A stretch of 41,787 nt of DNA from WHSV01 sp050694055 (lineage in GTDB: Bacteria; Actinomycetota; CADDZG01; WHSQ01). This document shows positions 14,722 to 23,290 of the stretch, piece by piece; positions within the stretch are counted from its first letter, which is position 1; each line of letters starts with the position of its first letter. Below the pieces are notes generated by a model. The model was given only the letters and a program-made list of their open reading frames with translations, was not told the origin of the DNA and made no database searches. The stretch is taken from positions 1 to 41,787 of the forward strand of contig JBOGWX010000070.1 in NCBI GenBank assembly GCA_050694055.1, in the 5' to 3' direction. The position numbers and the translations under genes were made by a program.

Positions 14722-16455
14722 GTGGGGCACGACTACTCCAGTGTCGATCGTCGTTTCGCGCAGCTAGATGCGCTCTACCGGCTGGCATCGGTGGGTGGGG
14801 CAGAGGGTCACGAGGGACTCGTGATCGGCGAGACCCTGCGCGTGACGCGCGAGGTCGTCGGTTGTATCAGACCGGCGTTGTTCCTGGTCGAGGACGGCCG
14901 CGAGGAGATGCGAGTGCTCAGTCCCTCGAAGCCCGAGGGTTCGCTGCTGCTCTCGGAACCTTCGATCGTCCGGCGCGTCTACCAGTCCGGCCGGGGAGAA
15001 GCCGTCAACGACGTCCTGGCCGACCCCGACTCGAGCCCCTTGCTTGCCGACGAGCTCGGGGCTCAGCAATTCGTCGCTGCGCCGGTAACGGTAGGAGACA
15101 AGCGGATCGGCGTCGTCGCGGGGGTCAACTCGTTGCGCGGCAGTTTCACGGACGACGATCTCAAGCTCATGACCGTCCTCGGCGATCAGGCCGCGCTCGC
15201 ACTCGACAACTATCAGCTTCGTTCGACCCTGCACCGGCAGTTCCAGGAGATCGAAGGTCTTCACCGGCTCTCGCGGCTGCTCACCTCGGCCGAGACCCCC
15301 GACCAAGTGATCGGCGAGTCGGTACGCATAGCAGCAGACCTCATCGAGTGCGAGAAGGTGGCGCTGCTTCTCCACGACGACGAGCGCGCCGAACTCGTCG
15401 GACATCCCCGGGTCGTCGGCATGACTCCGGACCAGGCGCTGAAGCTGCGTATTTCGATGAGCGAGCCCTCGCTGTCGGCGAGCGTGTATCGGACGGGCGC
15501 CCCACTCATCTCAAACGATGCCGGCCACGACAACTGGGTGAGCGTCGAGATCCGGAAGCTGATGGGCATCGAGACGCTCCTGGCGGTTCCGCTGGCGACC
15601 GGCGGGCGGCCTCTGGGAGTGCTCAAGGCGGTCAACGCGCGTAAGGGCTACTTCGACCAAGGCGACCTGCGCTTCGCCACCATCCTCGGAAGCCGGATAG
15701 CCAGTGTCATCGAGTCGAGCAGGGCGCGCGAGCGCGAGCGTGCTCTCGTCCAACGACTGCGCGAAGCCGATCACACCAAGAGCGAGTTCGTTTCGATGCT
15801 GGCGCACGAGCTCAAAGGACCCATGACGAGCGTCATCGGATTCACACACGTACTCCAGGAACAGTGGCGCGAGCTCGATGACGATCGCCGCGATCGGATC
15901 GTGGACCTGGTTGCCAAAGAGGTCGGACGGCTGTCGCGTCTCGTCAACGATTTGCTCGACCTCTCGCGCATGGAAGCCGGAACGTTGCGGTACGACATGG
16001 AACCGGTTGCGGTCCAAGACGTGTTGCGCAGCGTCTTGACGGTTCACACCTCGCTGTCCAGCCGGCATCGTTTGGTCGACTCGATTCCCGAGGGCCTTCC
16101 GAAGGTTCTCGGCGACCCCGATCGCATACGCCAAGTGCTGCTAAACCTCCTGGCCAACGCGGTGAGGCACAGTCCCGCTAGCACCACGGTGGAGATAGAG
16201 GGACGTGAGTTGCCGGACGGAGCTTGGGTCGAGGTCTCGGTGACCGACGAGGGCATCGGTATCAGCCGTGCCGATCAGAGGCGACTGTTCTCGAAGTTCG
16301 TGGATCTCGCAAAGCCCAATTGGATCCAGAAGGGCACAGGACTCGGCCTCTACATCACGAAGGGCATAGTCGAGGCGCACGGAGGCCAGGTCAAGGTGAG
16401 GTCGGCGCCGGACGAGGGCTCGACCTTCTCCGTCACCCTTCCGATCGCCGGATAA
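14722..16455 (+). CDS. Sensor histidine kinase with two GAF domains
   Basis: A 577-residue soluble kinase. GAF1 covers about 20-165 and GAF2 about 185-335; a short coiled segment (RARERERALVQRLREADHTKSEF) leads to the dimerisation helix with H-box SMLAHELKGPMTSVIGF (His362). The catalytic domain has N-box NLLANAVRHSP, G1 DEGIGIS and G2 GTGLGLYI. No membrane helix is present. The start GTG 14722 has AGAGGTGG close upstream; TAGGGT (14699-14704) could be a -10. No response regulator is adjacent. It lies upstream of the glycosyltransferase module, which has its own -10, so a regulatory link is possible but unproven. Confidence 0.9.
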   Translation: MGHDYSSVDRRFAQLDALYRLASVGGAEGHEGLVIGETLRVTREVVGCIRPALFLVEDGREEMRVLSPSKPEGSLLLSEPSIVRRVYQSGRGEAVNDVLADPDSSPLLADELGAQQFVAAPVTVGDKRIGVVAGVNSLRGSFTDDDLKLMTVLGDQAALALDNYQLRSTLHRQFQEIEGLHRLSRLLTSAETPDQVIGESVRIAADLIECEKVALLLHDDERAELVGHPRVVGMTPDQALKLRISMSEPSLSASVYRTGAPLISNDAGHDNWVSVEIRKLMGIETLLAVPLATGGRPLGVLKAVNARKGYFDQGDLRFATILGSRIASVIESSRARERERALVQRLREADHTKSEFVSMLAHELKGPMTSVIGFTHVLQEQWRELDDDRRDRIVDLVAKEVGRLSRLVNDLLDLSRMEAGTLRYDMEPVAVQDVLRSVLTVHTSLSSRHRLVDSIPEGLPKVLGDPDRIRQVLLNLLANAVRHSPASTTVEIEGRELPDGAWVEVSVTDEGIGISRADQRRLFSKFVDLAKPNWIQKGTGLGLYITKGIVEAHGGQVKVRSAPDEGSTFSVTLPIAG

Positions 16456-16479
16456 GGCGGTTGATGGACCGCACTCGGA

Positions 16480-16485
16480 TAGCCT
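16480..16485 (+). promoter_or_regulatory. -10 element of the glycosyltransferase module
   Basis: TAGCCT is followed by exactly six bases and the ATG of the glycosyltransferase gene, the spacing of a leaderless transcript. No clear -35 is seen. Confidence 0.5.
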
Positions 16486-16491
16486 GCCTCG

Positions 16492-17763
16492 ATGATTTCC
16501 CGAGACCGCCGGCTGCGAATCGCCTTGTTGACCTATCGGGGGCATCCGCACGTCGGGGGCCAGGGCGTGTACGTGTACTACCTGAGTCGCTCTCTCTCCG
16601 AGCTCGGTCACCGCGTCGAGGTCTTCTCGGGCCCCCCTTATCCGGAACTTGCGCCGGAGGTCGGGTTCACGGCCGTCCCGAGCCTGGATCTCTACCGGCC
16701 TGAGGATCCCTTCCGCAGGCCTGCGCGGCGCGAGTTCCGTTCGCCGGTCGACGTACTCGAGTACGGTCTCATGTGCAGCGCTGCGTTCCCCGAGCCGTTG
16801 ACCTTCAGCCTCCGCGCCGGCGCAGAGCTACGGCGCCGGCGCGATGCCTTCGACATCGTCCACGACAACCAGTGCCTCGGCTACGGGTTGCTTGCGCTGC
16901 GAGCATGCCTGCCGCTGATCGCCACCATTCATCACCCGATTACGATCGACCGCCGCCACGAGCTCCAACGCGCTCCCACGCCGAAGCGCGCGACGGCTCT
17001 TAAGCGCTGGTACTCGTTCACCCGGATGCAGGGACGCGTCGCGCGGCGATGTTCGAGAATCGTTACCGTCTCCGAAGCGGCGCGTCGGGACGTCATCGAC
17101 GAGTTCGATGTCCACGGCGAGCGCGTGAAGGTCGTGCACAACGGCGTGGACACAGAGCTCTTCCGACCCGTCGAGGAAGTGCGAAGGGTTCCGGGGCGCG
17201 TCATCACGCTGGCGAGCTCCGCGGTTCCGATGAAGGGCCTGGCGGTGCTGGTCGAGGCGGTTGCCAAGCTCGCAACCGAGCGCGACGTCGAGCTGATGGT
17301 CGTGGGCAAGGGGGGCGGCGACCAGGCGCGAGCGTTGGCGCAGCGCTTCGGCGTCGAGGGCCACGTGGCGCCGGCGGGACGTGTGGACACCCTCAGGCTC
17401 GTCGAGCTGTTCGCCGGCAGTGAGATCGCGGTGGTTCCGTCGCTCTACGAGGGCTTCTCGCTGCCCGCGATCGAGGCCATGGCGTGCGGCGTGCCCCTCA
17501 TCGCCACGACCGGAGGAGCGCTGCCCGAGGTGGCCGGACCCGACGGAGACGCGGCGCTGCTGGTCGAACCCGGGGATGCGGGAGCACTCGCCCGGGCCAT
17601 CGGCCGGCTCCTCGACGACCCCTCGCTTGCTGCGCGCCTCGGGGCCGCCGGGCGCAGGAGGGCGCTCGACAGATTCTCCTGGCGCACCACCGCGCAGGCG
17701 ACCGTCGAGCACTACCGAGCGGTTCTCGGCGCGGCCACCTCTCCCAGATCACCTTCATGCTGA
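16492..17763 (+). CDS. Glycosyltransferase, GT4-like (GT-B fold)
   Basis: A 423-residue retaining-type glycosyltransferase. The N-terminal acceptor half opens with RIALLTYRGHPHVGGQGVYV, with the Gly-rich loop typical of GT4. The donor half contains VVHNGVDTELFRP, ASSAVPMKGLAVLVEA, GRVDTLRLVELFAGSEIAVVPSLYEGFSLPAIEAMACGVPLIATTGG (the E-x7-E motif region) and a C-terminal helix RFSWRTTAQATVEHY. It transfers a nucleotide-activated sugar to an unknown acceptor at the cytoplasmic face. The start ATG 16492 sits six bases after TAGCCT. The stop overlaps the next gene's start, and the next three genes form a compact module. Confidence 0.92.
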   Translation: MISRDRRLRIALLTYRGHPHVGGQGVYVYYLSRSLSELGHRVEVFSGPPYPELAPEVGFTAVPSLDLYRPEDPFRRPARREFRSPVDVLEYGLMCSAAFPEPLTFSLRAGAELRRRRDAFDIVHDNQCLGYGLLALRACLPLIATIHHPITIDRRHELQRAPTPKRATALKRWYSFTRMQGRVARRCSRIVTVSEAARRDVIDEFDVHGERVKVVHNGVDTELFRPVEEVRRVPGRVITLASSAVPMKGLAVLVEAVAKLATERDVELMVVGKGGGDQARALAQRFGVEGHVAPAGRVDTLRLVELFAGSEIAVVPSLYEGFSLPAIEAMACGVPLIATTGGALPEVAGPDGDAALLVEPGDAGALARAIGRLLDDPSLAARLGAAGRRRALDRFSWRTTAQATVEHYRAVLGAATSPRSPSC

Positions 17764-18476
17764 GCCTCGACTACGACCGCTGGGATCCGGCCGCGGGCGA
17801 GTTGCTACTCGATGTGGGATGCGGGCGCGGACGCCACAGCTTCGAGGCCATGGTTCGCGGGCTCGACGTGGTGCCCTTCGACCTCGATGAGATCGCCCTG
17901 AGCCACACCGAGAGGACTGCTCGGGATCTGCGCGCGACGGGTTTGATTCCAAAAGGCGTGCTCGGCGGGTGCACCAGGGGCGACGCGCACCGGCTTCCGT
18001 TTTCGGACGGGGTCTTCGAGCGCGTGATCGCATCGGAGGTGCTCGAGCACATCGAGGAGGACGCGGCAGTCATCGATGAGATCTTCAGGGTGCTGAAACC
18101 CGGTGGCAGTGCGGTCGTTACGGTTCCTCGTTTCTGGCCCGAGCGGGTGTGCTGGGCGTTGTCGGATGAGTACCACAGGGTCGAGGGCGGGCACGTCCGC
18201 ATCTACACCGGACACGAGCTGCGTCAGAAGCTGCGCACCGCCGGATTCGAGGTCACGGACTCGCACCACGCACACGCTCTGCACTCCCCGTACTGGTGGC
18301 TGAAGTGCGCCGTCGGCGTCGAGGAGTCTCCCCGCTCGGTGATGCTGTACCGCCGTTTTCTCGAGTGGGACATCATGACGAAGCCGCGCGTCACGCGACG
18401 GCTCGAACGAATGGCCGACCCCGTGCTCGGCAAGAGCCTCGTCGTCTACCTCCGCAAGCCCGAGGACGGACCATGA
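17757..18476 (+). CDS. Class I SAM-dependent methyltransferase
   Basis: A 239-residue Rossmann-fold methyltransferase. Motif I is LLLDVGCGRGRHSFEA (about 17-31), an acidic residue follows in VVPFDLDEIAL, then DAHRLPFSDGVFERVIASEVLEHI (motif II and post-II) and VLKPGGSAVVTVPRFWPE (motif III). The tail FLEWDIMTKPRVTRRLERMADPVLGKSLVVYLRKP is conserved-looking but of unknown role. The ATG at 17757 overlaps the end of the glycosyltransferase gene by seven bases, and its stop overlaps the next ATG (ATGA). It probably methylates the same glycan or lipid intermediate made by the module. The substrate is unknown. Confidence 0.88.
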   Translation: MLSLDYDRWDPAAGELLLDVGCGRGRHSFEAMVRGLDVVPFDLDEIALSHTERTARDLRATGLIPKGVLGGCTRGDAHRLPFSDGVFERVIASEVLEHIEEDAAVIDEIFRVLKPGGSAVVTVPRFWPERVCWALSDEYHRVEGGHVRIYTGHELRQKLRTAGFEVTDSHHAHALHSPYWWLKCAVGVEESPRSVMLYRRFLEWDIMTKPRVTRRLERMADPVLGKSLVVYLRKPEDGP

Positions 18477-19504
18477 GCCTCGCGCCTGCCGAGCTCGACG
18501 CCACGGTCTCGTCGATCGCACGCGCCCAGCTTCCCGACGGCGCCATCCCGTGGTACCCGGGCGGTCACGTCGATCCCTGGAACCATGTCGAGGCGACTAT
18601 GGCCCTCGACGTGGGAGGGCGGCATCTCGAAGCCGGCCGCGCCTACCGGTGGCTCGCCACCGCGCAGCGATCGGACGGTGCCTGGCCGGCGTCGGTTCGA
18701 CGTGGACGCGTCCGGGACGCCACGCTCGATGCGAACTTCAGTGCCTACGCGGCCGCAGGCGCGTGGCATCACTGGCTCGCGACGGGTGACCGGAGCTTCG
18801 TCGGGTGGATGTGGCCGACGGTCGAGCGCGCGCTCGACTTCGTGCTACGTCTTCAGAGAACGGATGGTGCCATCGCATGGGCGCGCGATGCCGGCTACCG
18901 CCCGTGGCCCCGGGCGCTTCTCAGTTCTTCCTCGTGCATTCACCTGAGCCTCGGATGTGCGATCTCGCTTGCCGGACTTACCGGCAACGAACGCCCGGAC
19001 TGGGAGCTGTCGCAGACGAACCTCGCACACGCGATCGGCAATCGTCGGAAGGCCTTCGAGAACAAGGATCGTTTCTCGATGGACTGGTACTACCCGGTGC
19101 TCGGGGGAGTCCTTCGACGCGAGGCGGGGGCCGCGCGGATCGATTCTCGATGGGAACATTTCGTGGAGGAGGGTCTCGGCGTGCGCTGTGTCGCGGACCG
19201 TCCGTGGGTAACCACGGCCGAGACGTGCGAGTTGGTTCTCGCTCTTGACGCACTCGGCTTACAGGACCGGGCCGAGTCCCTGTTCGACTGGGTTCAGCAC
19301 CTCAGGGCCGCCGACGGCTCGTACTGGACGGGCGCTACCTTTCCCGACGGTACGCGCTGGCCCGTCGAGCAGACGACGTGGAGCTCGGGGGCCGTGGTAC
19401 TGGCATACGACGCGCTCGCCGGATCGAGCGACACGTCGGGGTTCTTTCGAAGCGAAGGGGACGCGGTCCCGGTCGCCTCACAACCCCTCGCCGACCCGTT
19501 CTAG
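18473..19504 (+). CDS. Alpha/alpha-toroid protein (prenyltransferase / squalene-cyclase-like fold)
   Basis: A 343-residue protein with repeated helical units marked by Q-x-x-DG-A-x-x-W-like motifs: QLPDGAIPWYPG, AQRSDGAWPAS, LQRTDGAIAWA and LRAADGSYWTG. This pattern is typical of alpha/alpha toroids such as terpene cyclases, protein prenyltransferase beta subunits and some glycan-active enzymes. I see no canonical DxDD cyclase motif. No signal peptide is present. It is coupled to the methyltransferase by an ATGA overlap and overlaps the opposing methyltransferase gene by 27 nt at its 3' end. It might act on a polyprenyl or glycan intermediate. The function is inferred only from fold and neighbours. 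Confidence 0.7.
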   Translation: MSLAPAELDATVSSIARAQLPDGAIPWYPGGHVDPWNHVEATMALDVGGRHLEAGRAYRWLATAQRSDGAWPASVRRGRVRDATLDANFSAYAAAGAWHHWLATGDRSFVGWMWPTVERALDFVLRLQRTDGAIAWARDAGYRPWPRALLSSSSCIHLSLGCAISLAGLTGNERPDWELSQTNLAHAIGNRRKAFENKDRFSMDWYYPVLGGVLRREAGAARIDSRWEHFVEEGLGVRCVADRPWVTTAETCELVLALDALGLQDRAESLFDWVQHLRAADGSYWTGATFPDGTRWPVEQTTWSSGAVVLAYDALAGSSDTSGFFRSEGDAVPVASQPLADPF

Positions 19505-20107
19505 GACGCGCAGCGACGCGGTCGCGCTCAGCTCGGAGAACGCGCCGGAGCACAGGGCTCGGCGGTAGACCTCGTAGGGAGGACGGCCGCCCTGCGCCGG
19601 GTCCTCGAAGACGTCGTGTATGGCGAGCAAGCCTCCGCGCTTCACGTGCGGCGCCCAGCTTGTGTAGTCACCCAGCGCGGAACCGAGTGCATGCGAACCG
19701 TCGATGAAGACCAGTGCGAGGGGGGTTCCCCAGTGCGACGCGACCCGCTGAGAGTCACCGATCACGCCGACTACGACGTCTTCGAGAGCGGCCGTCGCGA
19801 GCGTGCGGCGAAAATGCGGCAGGGTGTCGATCGCACCGGTCGTGGTGTCTACCAGCCGGAGATCGTGGTACTCGCCTCCGGCCTGGTGCTCTTCTGAGCC
19901 GCGGTGATGATCGATCGAGAAGAGAGTCGTTCCCCCCTCCCGGGCGGCCGCGCCCAGATACACCGCCGACTTCCCGCAGTAGCTGCCGATCTCCAACAGG
20001 GGGCCGAGCGAAGCGACGCTTCTCGCCGCCTCGTATAGAGCCAGGCCCTCGTGCTCGGCCATGAAACCGATCGCCGCGTCCGCAACTCGTCTGAGATCGT
20101 CGTCCAT
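19478..20107 (-). CDS. Class I SAM-dependent methyltransferase (Methyltransf_24-like)
   Basis: A 209-residue protein with motif I LLEIGSYCGKSAVYLGAAA (about 37-55), an acidic loop in LFSIDHHRGSEEHQ (about 62-75) and VFIDGSHALGSALGDYTSWAPHVKRGGLLAIHDVF, where D-G-S-H and the D-x-x-W helix recall the O-methyltransferase/CmcI-like family. The start is ATG 20107. It converges on the toroid-protein gene and overlaps it by 27 nt, so the four genes have stayed tightly packed. It could add a methyl group to the module's product. A catechol or sugar O-methyltransferase role is possible but not shown. Confidence 0.82.
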   Translation of the reverse strand: MDDDLRRVADAAIGFMAEHEGLALYEAARSVASLGPLLEIGSYCGKSAVYLGAAAREGGTTLFSIDHHRGSEEHQAGGEYHDLRLVDTTTGAIDTLPHFRRTLATAALEDVVVGVIGDSQRVASHWGTPLALVFIDGSHALGSALGDYTSWAPHVKRGGLLAIHDVFEDPAQGGRPPYEVYRRALCSGAFSELSATASLRVLERVGEGL

Positions 20108-20144
20108 GGCGCAACCCTCTCAGAGTTTCCGTGACCCGGTTGGG

Positions 20145-20182
20145 TACAATTCCCCACCAGCTCCCCCCCTATCCATCGGAGG
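20145..20182 (+). promoter_or_regulatory. Amidase promoter -10 and ribosome site
   Basis: TACAAT (20145-20150) is a strong -10. A CGGAGG ribosome site (20177-20182) lies five bases before GTG 20188. The GTG therefore decides the start, not an earlier in-frame codon at 20131, which lies upstream of the -10. Confidence 0.55.
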
Positions 20183-20187
20183 CTTCC

Positions 20188-21603
20188 GTGACGGACGTCG
20201 AGTTCCTGCCGGCCCTCGAGCAGGCAAGGCTGATCAGGCAACGTGAGGTGTCCTCGCTCGAGCTGGTCACGATGTACCTCGAGCGGATCGACCTGCTCGA
20301 CGAGCGGCTCAACGCCTTCGTCACCGTGGTCGGGCCCGAGACCGAGCGCGCCGCGCGCGCCGCGGACCTGGCCGTCGCCCACGGCGATGAGCTGCCGCCG
20401 TTTCACGGGGTGCCGATCGCCATCAAGGACCTCGCCGAAACCAAAGGGATCCGGTCGACTTTCTCGTGCGAACCGCTGGCCGAGTACGTCCCCGACATCG
20501 ACAACGCCGCGGTGCGCCGCATCCGCGAGGCGGGGTTCATCATCCTCGGCAAGACCAATGCCCCCGAGTTCGGAACCGTTCCCCAAACCGAGAGCCGGCT
20601 CAACGGCATCTGCCGCAACCCGTGGAACACGGAGTTCACGCCGGGAGGCTCCAGCGGCGGCGCCGCGGCGGCCCTGGCCGCCGGCATGATCCCGGTGGCG
20701 CACGGCAGTGACGGCGGCGGCTCGATTCGCATTCCCGCCTCGTGCTGCGGGCTCTTCGGGATCAAGCCGGCGCGTGGTCGTGTGTCGAACGGGCCCCGCT
20801 TCGGCGAGGTGATGGCCGGCTTCTCCACCGAGGGGCCGATCTCCCGCAGCGTGGCGGATGCGGCGGCCCTGCTCGACGTCATGAGCGGCTACGAGGTGGG
20901 CGACCCCTACTGGGCGCCCCCACCCGAGCGTCCCTTCGCCGAGGAGGCCGCGGCGGACCCGGGGGTGCTGAGGGTCGGCTTCACGCTGGTCGGCGGCAAC
21001 GACACGCCGGTGGAGGACGAGGTCGCCGGCGCGGTGCGTGACACCGCCGTGCTGCTGGAGTCGCTCGGCCATGAGGTCGAGGAGATCACGCCACAGTGGA
21101 ACGAGCCCGAGCTGACGAGCCACTTCATAACCATCTGGCAGAGCGGGTCGTGCTACTACGCCGGCATCGACCCGGCCGCGCTCGAGCCGTTAAACCGCGT
21201 CCTGGCAGAGACCGCCGCGGGCACGACGATGGACGCCTACTTACAGGCGCGCATCCAGGTCGAGGCCTTCGCTCGCAGGGTGGTCGGGTTGTGGGACGAC
21301 TACGACGTCATCTTGACGCCGACGATGCCGCAGACGCCGCGCCCGGTCGGTTGGATCTTCGAGGAAGAGGATCCCTGGATGCAATTGGTTCGCGCCGGAA
21401 TGGTGGTGCCGTTCACCGTGGGGGCCAATATCACGGGACAGCCCGCGGTAAGCGTGCCGCTCCACTGGAGTGCCTCCGGGCTGCCGATCGGCTCACAATT
21501 CATCGGCCGGCCCGCGGACGAGGCGACGCTCATTCGGCTGTCCGCGCAGCTGGAGGAAGCCAGGCCCTGGGCGAACAAGCGCCCGTTGGTGTCGCCTTCA
21601 TGA
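20188..21603 (+). CDS. Amidase signature family hydrolase
   Basis: A 471-residue enzyme with the Ser-cisSer-Lys triad of amidase-signature hydrolases: Lys80 in GVPIAIKDL, Ser155 in TPGGSSGG and nucleophile Ser179 in DGGGSIRIP. The Ser-Ser spacing of 24 equals that of GatA and malonamidase. It hydrolyses a carboxamide; the substrate is unknown. As a stand-alone gene without gatB/gatC nearby, a role as Glu-tRNA amidotransferase subunit is not supported. The start GTG 20188 has CGGAGG upstream. Its 3' end overlaps the opposing phosphodiesterase gene by 74 nt. Confidence 0.9.
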   Translation: MTDVEFLPALEQARLIRQREVSSLELVTMYLERIDLLDERLNAFVTVVGPETERAARAADLAVAHGDELPPFHGVPIAIKDLAETKGIRSTFSCEPLAEYVPDIDNAAVRRIREAGFIILGKTNAPEFGTVPQTESRLNGICRNPWNTEFTPGGSSGGAAAALAAGMIPVAHGSDGGGSIRIPASCCGLFGIKPARGRVSNGPRFGEVMAGFSTEGPISRSVADAAALLDVMSGYEVGDPYWAPPPERPFAEEAAADPGVLRVGFTLVGGNDTPVEDEVAGAVRDTAVLLESLGHEVEEITPQWNEPELTSHFITIWQSGSCYYAGIDPAALEPLNRVLAETAAGTTMDAYLQARIQVEAFARRVVGLWDDYDVILTPTMPQTPRPVGWIFEEEDPWMQLVRAGMVVPFTVGANITGQPAVSVPLHWSASGLPIGSQFIGRPADEATLIRLSAQLEEARPWANKRPLVSPS

Positions 21604-23218
21604 ACCGTCGTCCTCGCAGTTCATGACGGCTCGTTTGTCCCGTACGACGAATCGCATCGAAAAGCAACTCGTGGGAACGGCCCCGCAAGTACCGCGGCGG
21701 ATCCCGGCCGTCGAGATTCTGTTTGATGGTGTAGCGGGACAACCACGTAGCCATCTGGTGGAGCGTCACGCGGTTGGCTTTCAGCTCGGACCGGTTGACG
21801 TAGACGCCGTGGGCCATGACGCGTTCGACGAGATCCCCGGCGCGGCCCCCGCTGAAACGGGCGTTGAGGTCGGCCGCCAGCCGTTTACCGCCGATGGGCA
21901 GACCGCCGCTGTCCTGCGGGTAGGGCATCATGCCGTGATCCGCGGTGACCATCAGGACCCACGAACGGCGTCCCACCGTCGCGTCGAGTGTTCGCACGAG
22001 CGCGCGCAGTGCCCGGTCTTGGGCTCGCAGCACCCGGCCGACCTCGGGTGAATCCGGGCCCCACCTATGACCGGCAGCGTCGGGCTGCTTGAAGTTGACG
22101 TACAAGAGATCCGGAACCTCGTCGGCACCGAAGCCGTGCTCCCGGATCAGGTCGGAGAGAACCTCATTCTGAAAAGCCGTGTAAGCGGGGCTCGAGGCGC
22201 GCACGGACAGGTCGTCCAACGGATGGTCGAGCCAGTGGCCGTCGGCCCGGCCGTCGGCCGCGTCGAGATCGCGCGTGTGCTCTTCGAGCAGAGAGGCTTC
22301 GTTCACGGGCGGCAACTCGTAGAGGGATGAGTTCCCCTTGATAAAGCCCGACGAGTCCAGGAGCACGGCGAGGTCTTGGTCCCCACCGGGATGGCTCGAG
22401 CCGTGCCCGACCATCCCGAGATGCCAGTTGACCGTGGCGAGCAAGCCGATCTCTGGTTCGTTGCCGCGGGCCTCGTCGTAGAGGTCCGCCAGCGTCGGGA
22501 CCTCGAGCAGCGACGGATCGTCGGCGAGCCAGGGATCGATGAAGTCCCCGGCTCCAGCGCGCTGCTTCACGGACACCACGCCGTGTTCTCTGGGATAGAC
22601 ACCCGTCCCGATCACGGCGTGAATCGGAGGTGTGTTCGAAGGCGTCGAGCCGAGGCTCATGTTCGAGTAAGAGGCTCCGGCGGTCCCCAGCTTGCGGAGG
22701 TAGCCCACGGACTGGGGATGTGCTTCGAGAGCGTTGACGCCCGCTCCGTCCCAGACGAGGGTCACAACCAGCCTCGGAGGAGATGCAGTGGGGCTCAGGA
22801 CCTCCTTCAGCACCCGGCCCGGGCGGTTCGGCCACTCCTTGAATCGGATGAGCTCGGCGGTCGTGGGAGCCAGGTCGACCATCCTCGCCGGCTTCGCGAC
22901 CTCGCCGCGCGGCTCGATGAAGCCCGGGCCGTAAACGACCAGGGGGACGTCTCCGAGGAAGTCCCACGGTCCGGTGTGCGGCGGCATCCCGGCGATGCCG
23001 ACGAAGTGCGGCCGGCGAGCGACGAAGGACAGTTCGGGCGACCGTCGTGGATACCAGCCCCGCCGGACGCGTCCCACCAGTCTCTCGACGGCGGCACAGT
23101 CGGATTTGACGCGGCCCCCAGGGGGCCCGGCCCGCTGCGAGGGCGGTGGTGTGTCGCCCGAATCGGGCGTGCAGGCCGTCAGTGCCACCAGCAAGGCGCA
23201 GACGGCCCTCCATTTCAT
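21530..23218 (-). CDS. Type I phosphodiesterase / alkaline-phosphatase-superfamily lipoprotein
   Basis: A secreted protein of about 562 residues. MKWRAVCALLVALTAC is a lipoprotein signal with a lipobox Cys. The mature part has the alkaline-phosphatase-superfamily pattern: metal Asp in VTLVWDGAG, the nucleophile Thr region SNTPPIHAVIGTGVYPREHG, NFKQPDAAGHRWG (Asp and His ligands) and VTADHGM. It resembles nucleotide pyrophosphatase/phosphodiesterase enzymes. Unusually, about 150 residues precede the VWDGAG core and look like a separate sulfatase/phosphatase-tail-like segment (PHFVGIAGMPPHTGPWDFLGDVPLVVYGPG). ATG 23227 is an alternative start. The frame stays open far upstream across uvrB, which I treat as non-coding. 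Confidence 0.82.
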   Translation of the reverse strand: MKWRAVCALLVALTACTPDSGDTPPPSQRAGPPGGRVKSDCAAVERLVGRVRRGWYPRRSPELSFVARRPHFVGIAGMPPHTGPWDFLGDVPLVVYGPGFIEPRGEVAKPARMVDLAPTTAELIRFKEWPNRPGRVLKEVLSPTASPPRLVVTLVWDGAGVNALEAHPQSVGYLRKLGTAGASYSNMSLGSTPSNTPPIHAVIGTGVYPREHGVVSVKQRAGAGDFIDPWLADDPSLLEVPTLADLYDEARGNEPEIGLLATVNWHLGMVGHGSSHPGGDQDLAVLLDSSGFIKGNSSLYELPPVNEASLLEEHTRDLDAADGRADGHWLDHPLDDLSVRASSPAYTAFQNEVLSDLIREHGFGADEVPDLLYVNFKQPDAAGHRWGPDSPEVGRVLRAQDRALRALVRTLDATVGRRSWVLMVTADHGMMPYPQDSGGLPIGGKRLAADLNARFSGGRAGDLVERVMAHGVYVNRSELKANRVTLHQMATWLSRYTIKQNLDGRDPPRYLRGRSHELLFDAIRRTGQTSRHELRGRRFMKATPTGACSPRAWLPPAARTAE

Positions 23219-23278
23219 GCCCGGCATCGTGCCACGCGAGCGGCCGGTAGGCCTCTCGCCCGCAACACCGCCGCTAGT

Positions 23279-23284
23279 TACACT
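23279..23284 (+). promoter_or_regulatory. uvrB -10 element (leaderless start)
   Basis: TACACT is followed by six bases and the uvrB ATG at 23291. The same hexamer and spacing occur at the DtxR-family gene. No clear -35 and no LexA-type inverted repeat are seen. Confidence 0.55.
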
Positions 23285-23290
23285 CTTGTG

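Noticed and set aside
22376..23290. Plus-strand in-frame extension of uvrB by about 300 codons
   Set aside because: The extension is opposite the phosphodiesterase gene and has no protein character. The known N-terminus MPPFKVEAEF and a -10 six bases upstream fix the start at 23291.
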